Positions 37,804-51,200 of a stretch of DNA of 64,000 nucleotides are shown here, one piece after another. How positions within the stretch are numbered: position 1 is the first letter of the stretch; the number at the start of each line of letters is the position of its first letter. The stretch spans positions 1,054,001 to 1,118,000 of the forward strand of contig CAJNOJ010000001.1 in assembly GCA_905250025.1 (NCBI GenBank). Reading direction: 5' to 3'. The stretch comes from Adineta ricciae (Eukaryota; Rotifera; Eurotatoria; Adinetida; Adinetidae). Under the pieces are notes generated by a model. The model saw nothing but the letters and a program-made list of their open reading frames with translations, made no database searches and was not told where the DNA came from. The position numbers and the translations under genes are program-made.

Positions 37804-39200
37804 ATGGATAAATTCGAAATCAGTGCTTGTGTGAAATGGATTGGAGAAAAGAATTTCCACACGGTTGCTTTACAAATGCCCGATGATGATCTTGATAAAG
37901 TTCACGATTTAATTGAGAAATTGAAGTCTGAGATTCAAATTGAAAATCTTGAGTTTTTTCTTGTTGGTGAAGGATGCTCACCATGTTGTAACGATCTATT
38001 AAATGCTCAATATTGTCAAGCACAAGGTTTAATCCATTTCGGACATTCATGTCTTTCAACAACATCGAGTGATCAACAGCAAACAATACCAGTGTTCTAT
38101 GTTTTCTATCAACAATCGTTGCCGTATGTTTACTATGTTCTGCAATCTTACTAATAATCAGACTTGTGTGTTTTTGCTGTGATCAGCATAGACGCGTCTA
38201 CTTTTCTTTCAACAAACAGTGCTGATGATAAACCTTATTGTCTGGTATTTTACGACCCATGTTTCCAAACTAGCGTCGAACAGTATTCGTCATCACGTTA
38301 CATTATTTCAAAAATAAATACGGAAAGTACAACTGATCCATCCTGCTTCTCACTATATGGTCGTTCAGTACAGCTTCCTGTTGCACTTGATCCAACGAAC
38401 TATTCCATCGTTTTCATTTCTCATTCGAAAGCATCATTGCATAACTTTGCTCTGTACTTCTATGCTTATAGCTTCCAGTAAGTTCAATCAAAACTTTCTT
38501 TCAATCGAATTAATTTCACATTTTTTCTAGTTCATTTCCATCGAGTTCAATTTCAAGTAGTAAACTATTAAGCAAACGTATGTATGCTGTCGAATGCGCT
38601 CGTAATGGTTCATCTTACGGTTTATTAATCTCGTCGAATTCTTTACTTAATCTACCTTCGACTATTCATACACTACTTGATCGAATCAAAATAATTTTCG
38701 ACAAAAACGATCGTCAATATTATACATTTCTCATGAATACACTTTCGATAACGAAGATGAATAATTTCGAACGAAATATCGATACTTATGTTCTTTGTTC
38801 ATCATGTGCGGAAAGTCTGTGGTTGTCACCGGAACATAAACAGTTCAATATTCCACTGATTAGTTTAGCAGACATTGTACACGCATTTGAAACATCAGAT
38901 GAAGATCTACCGATGAACTATTCGTTTGACTTAAGACAGATCTTATCAATGATCAAACCGATCAGCGACGATACCACGAAGAACGAAGACGATGTCAGCA
39001 AAGCAATAGTTTTGAAAAATCCCAATTCACTCTTGCTGCAACAACGTGATGGAATTACGAGGGGACTGGATAATAATAAAAAATGGTGGGGTTTACAGAT
39101 GAACAGTGAGAGTAATGAAATTCAAGAGAAACTACCTGTAGCTGAACTGAAAGAAGGAAGAACTGGGATTGCTGCTGGTTATGAAAACGAAAAGCTTTAA
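37804..39200 (+). CDS. DPH2: Diphthamide biosynthesis protein 2 (DPH2)
   Basis: Three exons, 426 residues: 37804-38123, 38187-38477 and 38531-39200, all in phase. The N-terminal domain has VALQMPDDDL, a Cys-rich segment GEGCSPCCNDLLNAQ (the conserved CC-D position of DPH2) and LIHFGHSCLS. The third domain has YVLCSSCAESLWLS, then PLISLADIVHAFE, and the end shows KKWWGL and RTGIAAGYENE as in eukaryotic DPH2. DPH1-DPH2 is a radical-SAM-type Fe-S heterodimer. It makes the first step of diphthamide on histidine of elongation factor 2, with DPH3 as electron donor. In the complex DPH1 does the catalysis and DPH2 helps keep its cluster reduced. It acts in the cytosol. Confidence 0.9.
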
Positions 39201-39441
39201 GGAGATTTATAACAATTTTTCTGCTATGTTATGTTATTTCGTTTCAGATCGATTGTTTATTTTCATATCAAATCTTGTGATAGACTTGCTTTAATAGTGA
39301 TAATTTTAGAAAGTTCGTTATTTCTTCGTTTCTCAGTTGAAAAGGTCATCTTTCATTTCTATTTTAGTTCAATATTTGCTTCGAATGGTTTATTCTTTTT
39401 CCTCAAATTATGTTATGAGCCATTGATTATCTTTTTTACCA

Positions 39442-41100
39442 ATGGCAAATAGACCAACGGCATATGAGAGAGATTCATCAGATACAGATGAATCAACTAA
39501 TACTAAACGATCAAAACAAACACAAGTCGCTGTGGAACAACCATTGGCGACAGTCAATTTAATGCAGTTCGTTGAAGTAACACCTTGCGGTTCAAAGGCG
39601 CAACCACACCCACGCTCGGGCCATCGTGCAGTGGCAACTTATTCGGACTTCTGGATATGGGGTGGCTATTTTCCATCGCATAATCCAGAGCGACCACCGA
39701 TGTTTGCTGAAGTATGAAAATAGTATTCGTGGCAGAGTGATTCTTTGTTAATAGAACATTGTTTTATCTAGTTGTGGAGATTTAATTATGCGCTTCGACA
39801 ATGGACATTAGAACCTACGACTGGTGATGCACCGGACTCTACAGTTGCTTCACATTCAAGTAAACCGACAGATTTCTGTTCGTAACAGAGAAGTTATTGA
39901 AACTGTCTTCTTTCTGTTTCAGTGTGTGTGCATCGCAATCATGTCTTCGTCTTTGGTGGTACTGGCTACCCATTTGGACGTAATGTTTCCAATGATTTGT
40001 TCATGCTCGATTTGAAACGACTGCAGTGGAAAAAACTGCAACTCCAAAATCAACAGCCACACCCTGTCTATGGCGCAGTTAGATCAATTCATTACTCATT
40101 AATCGCCTAAATTTTTCTTCTTTGATAGAGTCTGATTGGTAAAGGTGATTATTTATATGTATTATGTGGGACGGATAGTTGGCGTTACTGTTCTGATGTA
40201 TACGAGATTCACTTACCAACATTGTGCTGTACACAAATTGGATATACATTTGACGAACCAGAAGATACAACAGGCAATGGAAGGTACACAAGAAATTTGT
40301 TTTTCTAAGAATACGAAACGCCTATTTTTCTCGAACTGTTGGTAGATATCGACAAGAAGCACTTATCTATGGAGATAAAATATTCCTATTTGGTGGAGGT
40401 AGCAACTCTGGTCTAGCGTTCGCTTTCGAACTTGTAATTATATGCAACTGTTTGTCGTTTGTACTAATAGAGACTTTCGAAATTTAGTTGCCAGTGTTTG
40501 ATTTAAACGAACGTCGTTGGTCATTTGTTCATACGAATCCAGATCCAATTCATAGTAAGCTTTCACTAAATATGTGAATGGTCGTCTGATGAAATCTCTA
40601 TAGATTTTCCGACGGCGAGAAAGTTTCATTCGATATTTCCTCTCGGTGAACATCAGATTCTGATGTTTGGTGGTGCTAACTTCGATCAAACAGCGGGCAT
40701 TCATACGGTTACTGAGGCTTATGTATGGATATTTGATTTTGAAAAGTTGGAATGGTCGAGATCGTCTTCATCTATGATACAACCAACTTATTTTCATGCA
40801 GCTGCAATGAATCGCGTAAGTAACTCTTCTATCGTGTCGTATCAATTTTATCATGTGACTCTTCTGTCGTAGCGCGGAGAAATCTGGTCTCATGGTGGTG
40901 TTATACAAAGATCGACACACGATTTGCCCGACGAACGTATCACATCAATATATAAAATGCATACTAAAGTACCGGATCTTACAGAAGTGTGCTGGGATCG
41001 TTTTTTGAATTGTCTTGCTGATCGAAATGTTCTGATCAGTCAACCACATTTACTCACACAGCTCAACATTCCCGTACAATATCTCGAACGTATTCGTTGA
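39442..41100 (+). CDS. KLHDC10: Kelch-repeat protein, KLHDC10-like
   Basis: Eight exons, 420 residues: 39442-39711, 39772-39859, 39923-40077, 40129-40283, 40346-40433, 40488-40554, 40604-40815 and 40873-41100, all in phase. Kelch blades are marked by HPRSGHRAVA...WIWGGYFP, HRNHVFVFGGTGYPFGRNVSNDL, YGAS...YLYVLCGTDSW, RYRQEALIYGDKIFLFGGGS, ARKFHSIFPLGE...LMFGGAN and YFHAAAMNRRGEIWSHGGV. The C-terminal helix pair (VCWDRFLNCL ... QPHLLTQLNIPVQYLERIR) matches the Cul2-box region of KLHDC10. Vertebrate KLHDC10 is a substrate receptor of a CUL2 ubiquitin ligase reading C-terminal degrons such as those ending in Trp-Gly or Ala. The same role here is inferred from overall likeness. Confidence 0.88.
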
Positions 41101-41189
41101 GTACGTTACTCTTGGCTGTTATTTATCATGACTGATAAAGGTGTGCCGGTACAAAAAACCCTTGTGAAACATTTACAATTTCAAAATGA

Positions 41190-41195
41190 AATAAA
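41190..41195 (+). terminator. Candidate poly(A) signal of the KLHDC10-like gene
   Basis: AATAAA begins 90 nt after the stop at 41100. Confidence 0.45.
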
Positions 41196-42781
41196 ACGAT
41201 TTGATCTTATCTTTTTTTCTATATAAACCAAGAGAATTTGTACAATAAATAGTTTTATTCTTAAATACATTCAATGGTAACGAACGGAAAGATCGCGATC
41301 TGTACACGGAAATACATTTGTGCATGCGTCTTGTAGAATAATCTCTGTTAGAGAATGAATAGGTGTTTCTAATTACTTGATCTAGACAGATATTCCAACT
41401 CGTGCGCTCAACGATGTGAAGTAGCGACATCTATAATTAATGAAATGATCGTGCAGCAGTTTAAAATAGATTAAAATGAAAGGAAAAAAATTAGTTGAAC
41501 ATGTGGGAACTGGTTGAAGAAAGTATTTACGTAAAGGGGTGATCATCAATTTGTGATTGGTCTGGTAATGACATCTAGAAAATAATAATGGCCGTTATTG
41601 ACCCAAAATTTTGCGGCTTTTAACCAGTTGATGTCGATATTGAATTCTCTTGTTCTTTCTCTACACATCATTTCGTATTTCAAATAGATTAACCTTCTAT
41701 TTATATGTTTTCACAAACTTGATTAGCATTTCTATCTCTCGAGTAAGTCCTATTTCCAGGAAAACAATGGCTCATCAAATGTTATTTTTTAAACAATCGA
41801 TTTTATTCTCTCTCTCGCTCTTTTTTCACATTGAACTCTAATCCATAATATAATCACATCAGACTCTTGAGAGGAAAATTAGATCTCTGGCTGGTAACAT
41901 CTCCATTCGCCAAGATTATCGTATCTTTCAGACATGTTTCTTTTGCAAATATCGACACCTTCGTGTCTATTCAATCTTATGTTGATTGATTGTTTGATAA
42001 ATTGGGAAGAGAAGAGACGATCAATACAGAGAGGGAAAGAGAAAGAAAGAAGAGCAATCGTCGTCACTAATGAATGTATTATTTTTGGTTTCCTTTTCTC
42101 CCTCTCTCTCTCTCTCTCTCCCTTCCTTTTAGTCTTGCAGACTAACTAGAACATCTTTTTTTTTCGTCTGTTCTTTTTCTAACCACCATCACCATCATCG
42201 TCAAAAGATAATCGCTTCTTTATGTTCCGTTTATTGTATAGGCGAATGCATACTTGCACATTCGTTCTTTTCTTTTCTTCTCCTGTTTGTTCACATCGCT
42301 GCCGCAGATGACCTCGCCTTGACTGATACTGGATATGTGTAAAAATAGTAGTACATATAGTAATGCTTTGCATATTCTTGTTGTGGACGACGCCGTCGTC
42401 GTCGCTGCGTCTTCATCATTGTATTCTTTCTGCGATCCGCTTTTTTTCTTCTATCAGAAGAGCTTATTCATTGAAATTGAATATGAAAGTATAGAAAAAG
42501 AAACACTATTATGTCTATACAAAAATATCGATTTCCCCTGCAAGTGATGTGATGAGATAGTACGAGACCATCTGGCATAAATCGTAATAATGATTTGTAT
42601 TTTTTTTTCTTCTTCTCTTCTTTCTACTCGATAATGTAACTGAACACTAAGTATACATTTGATGACAGTTTGCGGCAATTTTAGTGCATCAAATTCGTAG
42701 TATACTTGCGCACGTTTGAACGTGACGAACACCGAACAGGGTGAGAAGAAATGTCTTTATTTTGTGTTGTTTTTAGATAAT
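41196..42781. other. Spacer with (TC)n run, no gene seen
   Basis: About 1.6 kb, AT-rich and then pyrimidine-rich, with a (CT)n run near 42101-42120. It ends with GTTTTTAG four nt before the start of the short adducin-like gene, a possible trans-splice acceptor. Confidence 0.45.
42101..42120. repeat. (CT)n microsatellite
   Basis: About nine CT units in a pyrimidine-rich tract. Confidence 0.75.
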
Positions 42782-44941
42782 ATGCCAGGTGAAAGCGATA
42801 ATCAAGCAACGTTAAACGGTAAATAAAAATATTTGTGTAGATTTAGTTGTTGAACGAAAAAAAGAAACGAATGGATTGGATGTCAATATCATAGTTAAAC
42901 AATGGATTATAGACGACTGACAGGGTATCTGTTAGCTACGCTTCTTCTCTAGCTATTAGGATATTACATATTGAAACGATCTTCTTACCATTGAAACTCA
43001 ATGGATATAAAAGGTCGTAATCCGATAAATAATCGTCTTTCTTTACCGTCTACATTACGCGATGAACATATGGCCTTCTCAATTGTTATTATTTCGCATC
43101 AAACGATGATAGAACAGTCTCCTGTTAGACATATATATATATATAAGCGTGTCTGTAAAATAGCTCACGTCTTCGCCCATCAAATTATTGATAAATCATT
43201 CAATTTTGAACCTACTCTCTTTTCACTATTTATTGCACCAATCCAATGGGTTAACCTTTGAATATTCTCAGTAGAACTGTTGGCGTGTCTTGCCTGTTGT
43301 GAGAAACGTTCCTATACCGAGAAAAAAATCAGGTTCAAGTATGTTCTTTACATTTGGCCTCCAATGCTTTCGTTTAAGACGTGTACACAATTTTCCGCTC
43401 TCTCTAATCTCAATAGGATTAAATAACGAGCATAGTCCTCACCGAGAAGTGAGCAATTATTTTTAGAGGATTTCACTATAAACGAGCTCTGAGATTGTAA
43501 TTCTTGGAGAGTTCTAGCGGATCTGTCCTTTTCTAGCTATTTTCATGGCATCATCCATATCCAAGGATAGATGACTAGGATCTCTGCAGATAATTAATGA
43601 TGTCATTCGATATTTAGATCGTCCTTCGGTAACAACATTATTGAATTCGCCTGAATTTTATACTGAATTAAACAATTTATTGATCAGTGACGGAAATAAA
43701 GAATCACTTGAAACACTTTCGAACTTACTTCTACCAATTACTAAGCTTGACGCAACAGTTTGTAAAGGTAAATGAAATGTTGTTCAGGAAGGAAGAACTA
43801 CAATACAAACTTGTACTTCTAGGTCCTGTTTTGCCCGTTAATGATATACGAGGTATCGATAGCCGTTCGTATTCTAAAAATGAACGCTATTTACGATGTA
43901 AATTAGCATCGTTGTATCGTGTTATTGATCTTTATGGTTGGAATTATGGTACATGTTATAATCATGTTTCTGTAAGATTCGCTTTTGATACAAACTCGTC
44001 TAGACATTTCGTGCTTCTCTTAGGTCCGTGTGAATAATAGTACAGATCAATTTCTTACTAAACCGAATGGCTTAGCTTTTCATGAAGTGACTGGTTCGTC
44101 GCTGGTGAAAGTTGACTCAAATGGTAAAAACTTGCCAGCAGTTAATGAAAAGAACACATTTTGTTCTTTCTAGGCTCAAAGATTGATCCCGGTAGCACGA
44201 CGTTCGGTGTTAATGCACTTAGTTTTTCGTTATACGCATCTGTTTATAAACATCGTCCAGATATCAATTGTATTATTCATGTTCAGACGCCAGCTGTTGC
44301 AGCTGTCGCTGCCATGAAATGTGGTTTCCTTGCACTTTGTCAAGAAGCACTCATCTGTGGTCCAGCAACTAGTCATGAAATACAGATCGACTTAGATACC
44401 AATCGTTTGTCGGTCGATGAGGGTGTTCAAAAATCAACGGCCAAAATCCTTATCCTTCCTAACCATGGCATACTAGCTTGTGGAGCAAATATCGAAGAAG
44501 CGTGGCATATAACATTTCATCTTATTTTGGCATGCGAATCACAACTACGAGCAGTTGCAATGGGCATTGATAATTTGATTATTTCTTCAGATCAAGCTGC
44601 GAAACAGGTAAATGTCAATACCTTGTAATTGTGTGAGAGAGTTCTTCTTTGACAAATTTTAGGTAACAAATACTGTTGCTGCAGGTGGCGGTGGAGTTAA
44701 TACAACAGATGTCAAATGGGCTATCGGCGAACTCGAATGGTCAACATTAATGGTTGTTTTAGATAGGGCAGTATGTATCTATTTTGTTTTCGAATTGCTC
44801 ACGCCATCAGATGGAGTCGAAATAATACATTGACTCGCTTAGCGAGAAGAAATATCCAACTGCATTGTTTGTTCATTTTAGGGTTATCATACTGGTTACA
44901 TCTATCGTGAACCTTTAATTCGCTTTATTGACAAACAATAA
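42782..44941 (+). CDS. Adducin-like protein with class II aldolase head only
   Basis: Seven exons, 358 residues: 42782-42818, 43579-43767, 43823-43971, 44024-44123, 44174-44607, 44663-44770 and 44882-44941, all in phase; intron 1 is 760 nt. It is a paralogue of the adducin gene that follows on the same strand: both have VNDIRGIDS-type, [40 protein letters not shown] and TPAVAAVAAMKCG segments. It ends (GYIYREPLIRFIDKQ) at the head-neck border, so it lacks the neck, the flexible tail and the MARCKS-like domain needed for spectrin-actin capping. The HxH of the aldolase fold reads HVQTP here, HLHTP in the full copy. It is probably a tandem duplicate with a changed role. Confidence 0.86.
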
Positions 44942-44979
44942 TAAGATATTCGATGATCTTAGATTTATCTATATATACA

Positions 44980-45003
44980 TGTGTGTGTGTGTGCGTGCGC
45001 GTC
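44980..45003. repeat. (TG)n microsatellite
   Basis: TG/CG dinucleotide run just after the stop of the short adducin-like gene. Confidence 0.75.
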
Positions 45004-45200
45004 TATCCCTTCCCCTTTGCTTTGTTTTTTTTTCTGATATATTAATCTCTGAAATTAATAATTGGTTTTGTCGTGCAATGCACAAAGTCTTTCGACTTTA
45101 TATTCATACGCCGAACCCCTTTCACATAATCTGTTTGCTAAACAAAAAGGAATGAATATTTTCTAGATCATTCTCTTTGAAAAAAATCGTCTTTTATACA

Positions 45201-48200
45201 ATGCCTATAGCAACAAACGGTGCACATATTGGATCGCCTGTCAAGAATCAATCTTACAATCAAGATGTCGACGATGATCGTCGAGAACTTGACCGACCAG
45301 CTGATGTCGTCGAAGATATGCGACAAATGGGCCAACGACAACGTGTCAAAACAATCCTCAATTCAAGAGAATTTCGTGACGAACTCGAAGCGATTATCAC
45401 CGACGCATTGAAACATGGTCCACATCCCGCATCGTTGATCGCGTTACAACAAATCTCCGAACTATTATTACCACACACATCGCGTTGGACAACCGTTTCT
45501 TCATTATCGCGTGCAGGTGGATCTGTTATTGTGCCAATCAATGACATACGTGGTGTAGACTCACAGGGGTACTCGAAAAGTGAACGTTTACTTCGTTGTA
45601 AACTAGCATCACTTTACCGTCTCGTTGATCTTTTCGGATGGTCACAAGGCATTTACAATCATATAACGGTTTGTTTTCGCGAAATGAAATAGTGTTTGTA
45701 GCTAATTTGCATGTTGTAATGTATTTCTAGGCTCGTGTCAATCAAGAGCAGGAACATTTCTTAATTAATCCATTTGGTTTAATGTATCACGAAGTAACAG
45801 GCTCAAGTTTAGTCAAAGTTGACATTGCTGGTAAGTGATCATAGATAATTCAACACATCTGTGATATTCTTATTTCTATTCCTATTTTTTTCCTTAGGTA
45901 ATGTCATTGATTCGGGCAGCACAACGTATGGAATAAATCGCGCAGGTTTTACACTTCATTCGGCTATTCACAAAGCACGACCGGATATAAAATGTATTAT
46001 TCATTTACACACACCAGCCGTTGCTGCTGTTTCTGCAATGAAATGTGGACTGTTACCATTATCACAGGATGCTTTATTTTGCGGTAAAATCTCCTATCAT
46101 GATTACCGTGGCATCTTGATCGAAGACGATGTTAAGAAACTTCTTGTGGAAGACTTAGGTCCAATCAATAAGGTTATGATCTTACGTAATCATGGATTTG
46201 TTGCATGTGGTGAAACGATTGAAGAAGCTTGGAAATACGCTTACAATGTTATAAATGCTTGCGAAGTTCAAGTTCGTGCCGCACCCATCGGTATTGATCA
46301 GTTGTACTTACCATCGAGTGAACAACAGAAACGGGTGAGATGCGTTTTGAGTTTCAGTTCAACAAGTAATAGAAGCTTTCTTTTTCTTTATCCGGTAGAT
46401 ATCCGATGTACTCCAAGGCAATTTAAATGAAGCAACTGGAGATAAAAAATGGAAAATAGGTGAATTAGAATTCGAAAGCTTGATGCGCATCTTGGATAAT
46501 GCTGGCTTCCGTACGGGTTATGTTTACCGTCAGCCGTTGATTCGTACAATTGATAAAACAACAACATTCAAAGATATCGAGGTTCCACCGGCTGCTTCGT
46601 CGGCGACAACATTTGTCGAACAACTACTTCCCGAAGCTTAGTAAGTCTTTTCGAAGAAAAATGCTCTGAGTTCGAACTGCATCTTCTGATTTAGTTCACC
46701 AACACGTCAAGCTCAACGTACAACTGAATGGCGTAATTCACCAAATGCTTATTTACGACAAGAAGTAGAAGAAACAGGAACACCCAATCCAAAGAAGGTT
46801 ACTAAGGTAAATCAATCATCGATGTTTATTCAAATCCATATAATCAATGAGAATACACGAAAGTTGTGCTTTGATAGATAAATCTAATACACAAGTGAGT
46901 TCTCCATTCACTGACACGCAGCTCTACCCGCTAGTCTAACAACATATGAGATTTCAATAGCTTCGAATATGTTAATAATCACCCATATGATTTTGAAAAG
47001 TTATTTTCATGAACGGACACATCAGAATCGATATTGTAACAGCAAACAGTAAAGAAGCGGTGCTTTGCTAATGCTTCTTAAACAAATCTATGCTCTCAAT
47101 ACCGGAATGCGACTTTCCCAGTTGATTTACTACATTGATGAATTCTTAACTTTAGTGGGTACCGGACACGGGCTTGAAACATTCAACTCCAATAAAAATT
47201 GATACAAAACATCAATTTGCTCCAAGTAACGTCGATCCCAAAGAATTGAAGAGTCATCAGAAACAAATAAAAGAAGATCGCTTCAATGAAAAAGTCTCTG
47301 CTGGTTATCAATCGAAACTTCTTGACAATGGCGCTTGGGACGATGCTACACAAACAAAAGTGAGAAAGAAGATGTTTCCGGTAATACCACAATTCGTTCT
47401 TGATTACTTAGGATCCTCATCAACCATCAACGGAAGCTGTCATTGTTGTCGGTGCAGCATCGAAAGGTATCATAAAACGTGATCAACAAAACAATGCTGT
47501 CGTTTACAAAACTTATTACGCTCAAAATCCATTTGCTCACATGGACGATCAAGAAATCGAAAAATACAAACGAGAAGTTGAACAAAACCAAATGCGTGAA
47601 CAAGGTATGTTTAAGCAAGATTAACTCGAGTTTGCAAATCTTTTCTTCGTTCAGCATTTAAGAAGAATGCACTCTTGGATGACATTCGAAAGGGTATACA
47701 CTAAACGCTTCAACTTTTCGCTGAAATGCAATCATCGATTTTGCTACTATTTTATGTTCGTTAGGAGGCAAAAAGTTACAAACAAAATCGCCTAGTATAA
47801 CTCACACCGGTGTGCAGCCGATTTATTCTTTTCTTGCTTGGAGTTAATAAGCATGCTTGTATATTTTCCTTACCTGCACAGCTAATAAGCGCCAGAGAGA
47901 TTTTCTCAAACGTCATAATAACCGAGAGCCTTGTTCGTGTATATACACGGATTGATTGATAGATTTTACTTGAGGATAGTTGCTAAAACTATCGAATACT
48001 AATTGGAAAAAGAATCCATTGAAAAGGAACTGATTGCAGTGAAAAAACAGACTTATAACTCAGATTGACCATCTTAGTTCACATATTTGAATACACACGA
48101 ATCTTTTGTTTCATTCCGCACGATTTTTTGCTTATACAAAGCCTGCTAATCATAACTTGTTCTCAAGTCGCCTTGATATACGTTTATCTCTTCCCCATAG

Positions 48201-51200
48201 CCACGATTTTGTAAAGAAATATTTCCTTTGAAATCTGATCATATCTCCAATCTCCTATTTGATTTTTTTTCAAAAGCATGGGTTCAATTGTCAACAGCAG
48301 CACTCAACTAATCTGAATTTATTTATTTTGTAGGAGGTGACTCGCAATATGATGATCACAATGATAGTCGAGGTAAGTATGACACGAGTCAGTTGTACTG
48401 CGTTCTCTCTCTCTCTCTGCCTGCTTTTCTGATGATTCATTGCAATTATGAATCAAACATTTTGGCACAGAAAAAGAATATATTAGGTAGTGTACAGAAC
48501 GTGATTCATTCTCTTGCGCGCCCACTTCTGTTAAGATCAACACAAGTTTTATGTCCGTTGTTCTTCACGTTTTTTTTCTCGTTTTTTTTTGTTCTTTCGC
48601 TTCTTCTTCTTCTTTTCCTCTTGTCTTTACTTAACAAAAAAAAATGTCATTTATGTTACCGGCACCCACTTTCTATGCATCAGTTTTTATGATTCATCAT
48701 TAAAAATATACTTATATTGGAATTCAATAAACATGGCAAGAACAAGTTAACAAGTATTCAATATCAACTGAAGGTAAGAACGATTCTTTCTTTTGATCAT
48801 TGCAATGAAGACTTAGTGTAGAAATAGAACGAGAATAAAAGAAAAAAAGATAATAGTGAGTGTTTCTTCGAGACTATTGACGGTCAGATAAAGTGTCAAG
48901 TACCATCTAGTTTTCATTTTTTTTTATTATTCAATTCACATACACAAATATTTAACATTAATGCGGCGTGTACGGGTAGTTTGATATGGCTTTTGAAGGT
49001 TTCCTCGATCGGGAAAATAATCCAAATATTTTGACGATTTCATAAGCAAAAAAAATAAAGAATAGGTAGAAAGAAAGAAGGAAAGAAGAAAAAAGGGTCC
49101 TAACAATTGTATTCTTTGAGTTCTAATTTTGACATGACGCTGAAAATTTTCTTTTTCTTCGTTTTCTTTTCCTTCAGTGTTATAGTGAGCGACTCACTAA
49201 TCCTGACTGTGCGTTGTGGTAGCGTTAGCATAGTAAAACGAGCGAAGAAAAAGAACATTACATGTTCTTAAAGAAAAGAAAAAGAAACCAGAGATGAAGA
49301 GGTGATGATGATTTAAATATGTCTATATACTATGAAGAGAAGATGAAGAAGAAGAAGATCCATACGTATTTAGTCAATATTCTTTTATAGTGTGAAATGC
49401 AACAACAACAGAAAAGATTTCAAACATCGTCATCGGACGATTCCTTATCTCGAGTGTTCATCCATAGTGCTGAACAAACGAGTCAACATACTTTACCGCT
49501 TAGTATTACACCTTTAACACCTGCGACAGTACGACGTACCAGTGAAACACAAACAGCTGAGAAGAACTCAACACCAAAATCTGCTCCGTCGTTTGCCGAA
49601 ACTCAGCTTTTATCTGTTTACTACCCAAGTTTAGACCCAAAGAACCCTTCAACAAACGACAAATGCATATTTGTTGAACAGCAAGATCGACAACCGATAC
49701 GTTATCGTGCTGCATATGATCCCTTATCGTCGTCAAGGTCGACGCAAACTTCCCCATCTTTATCAACCTATGGTTCAACATTGATTATCGATCGAAACCA
49801 AAGTACAGATGTTAAATACGACCAACATGTGAAAATTCATTCCGGCAGTCAGAACCTGCCAGATACTATTCATGATAAAAATGCCCTGCCTAGCGAACTG
49901 CTCGAAGAATCGAAATACTCATACGAAGAATACATAGTACATGTCGAAAGGGAACACAATCGAACACCTTCATCCTCGTCATCATCAGTGACAACGGTTA
50001 TTGCACAAAATGGGGAAGTTGACTCTGATCGTACGTCGAACTTGAGTTTTGATGTTAAAAACAATTCAAAATTAGTTACAAGTACACCAATCAAAGAAGA
50101 AAATAAACGAGTATCTAGTTGGCCACCTGTACCAGATGATATCATATCATTGGATGTTCAGTATGAGAACGACGAAGCGAAACGTTCAGGACGTGTGCAG
50201 TTCGCTGAACAACTAATTCACGTTATACCACCATCGACAACAACTAGTTTAAGTGATGAGTCAATAACGCCACCTGCAATCATCCCACGAACAAATATTA
50301 AAGAGCAAACGAAATCAGTCAATACTGATCCTCAACCTGTTGAAGATCAACTGCAAAGACAAGATTATCGACCTATGAATCAATCGAAGTGGGTTAAAAC
50401 ACAGTTGGATCAGTCCGAGACGCAAACAAATACGACATCGCATCGAGTCGATACCTTACGTTCAATGTTCGAGCGACAGAATTCGCGCTCATCGGATTCA
50501 TCAACAATCAGCAGTCCAACTAGTCAAAGTCGACGAAAAGAACCTGATGAACGGCCATCACGTCAAGGAGACGAGATCCGATTTCGTGTTAAAGATAAGA
50601 ATTCGTCCGGCATTCATCACGCTGAACCAGCCAAAATTATTCAATACACAATAACTCCATCGGCAATTAACAACCAATTGGATTTACTTCCACTACATCA
50701 AATACGTCAGATTACTGGTAAACAATTGAAAAGCCTTGACGATGCCGGACATTATTTACAGGTAAAACTCCTCTTCTTTTTCCCTTCTATTGAGAAAAGT
50801 GATTCGAAAATGCAATTGTAACATGTTGTTAGGCAATTAATAGATTTCTAAATAATTAAATCCAGTTGAGTCGAACCTTTTGCTTTAATGGTTAGAAGAA
50901 GAGAAAAAAAATCAACCACTGAGAAGCCATTGACATATTTCTTTTCAAATCAACTACACCATCTGGCATCTCAACAAGAAAATTCCAGTCTCCTATTGAG
51001 CGCTCGTTTGCTTCTCGTCTCTAACGTATTTTTTTTACGCATCATAGGATGGTTATACTTGGCAATGGAATGAAATCTTTTGGTTAAGTTTAACAACGTC
51101 TCAGCGTGATCAATTGAAAGAGCTCGAACGTCAATTAACTATTCGTCCACGTAGCGCCGAACAGACATTAGCTTCAAACGATTCCGAACTCTCATCAGTA

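Noticed and set aside
45177..45200. Upstream TTG start for adducin
   Set aside because: A TTG start is unlikely in an animal nuclear gene; ATG 45201 lies after an acceptor-like site and fits.
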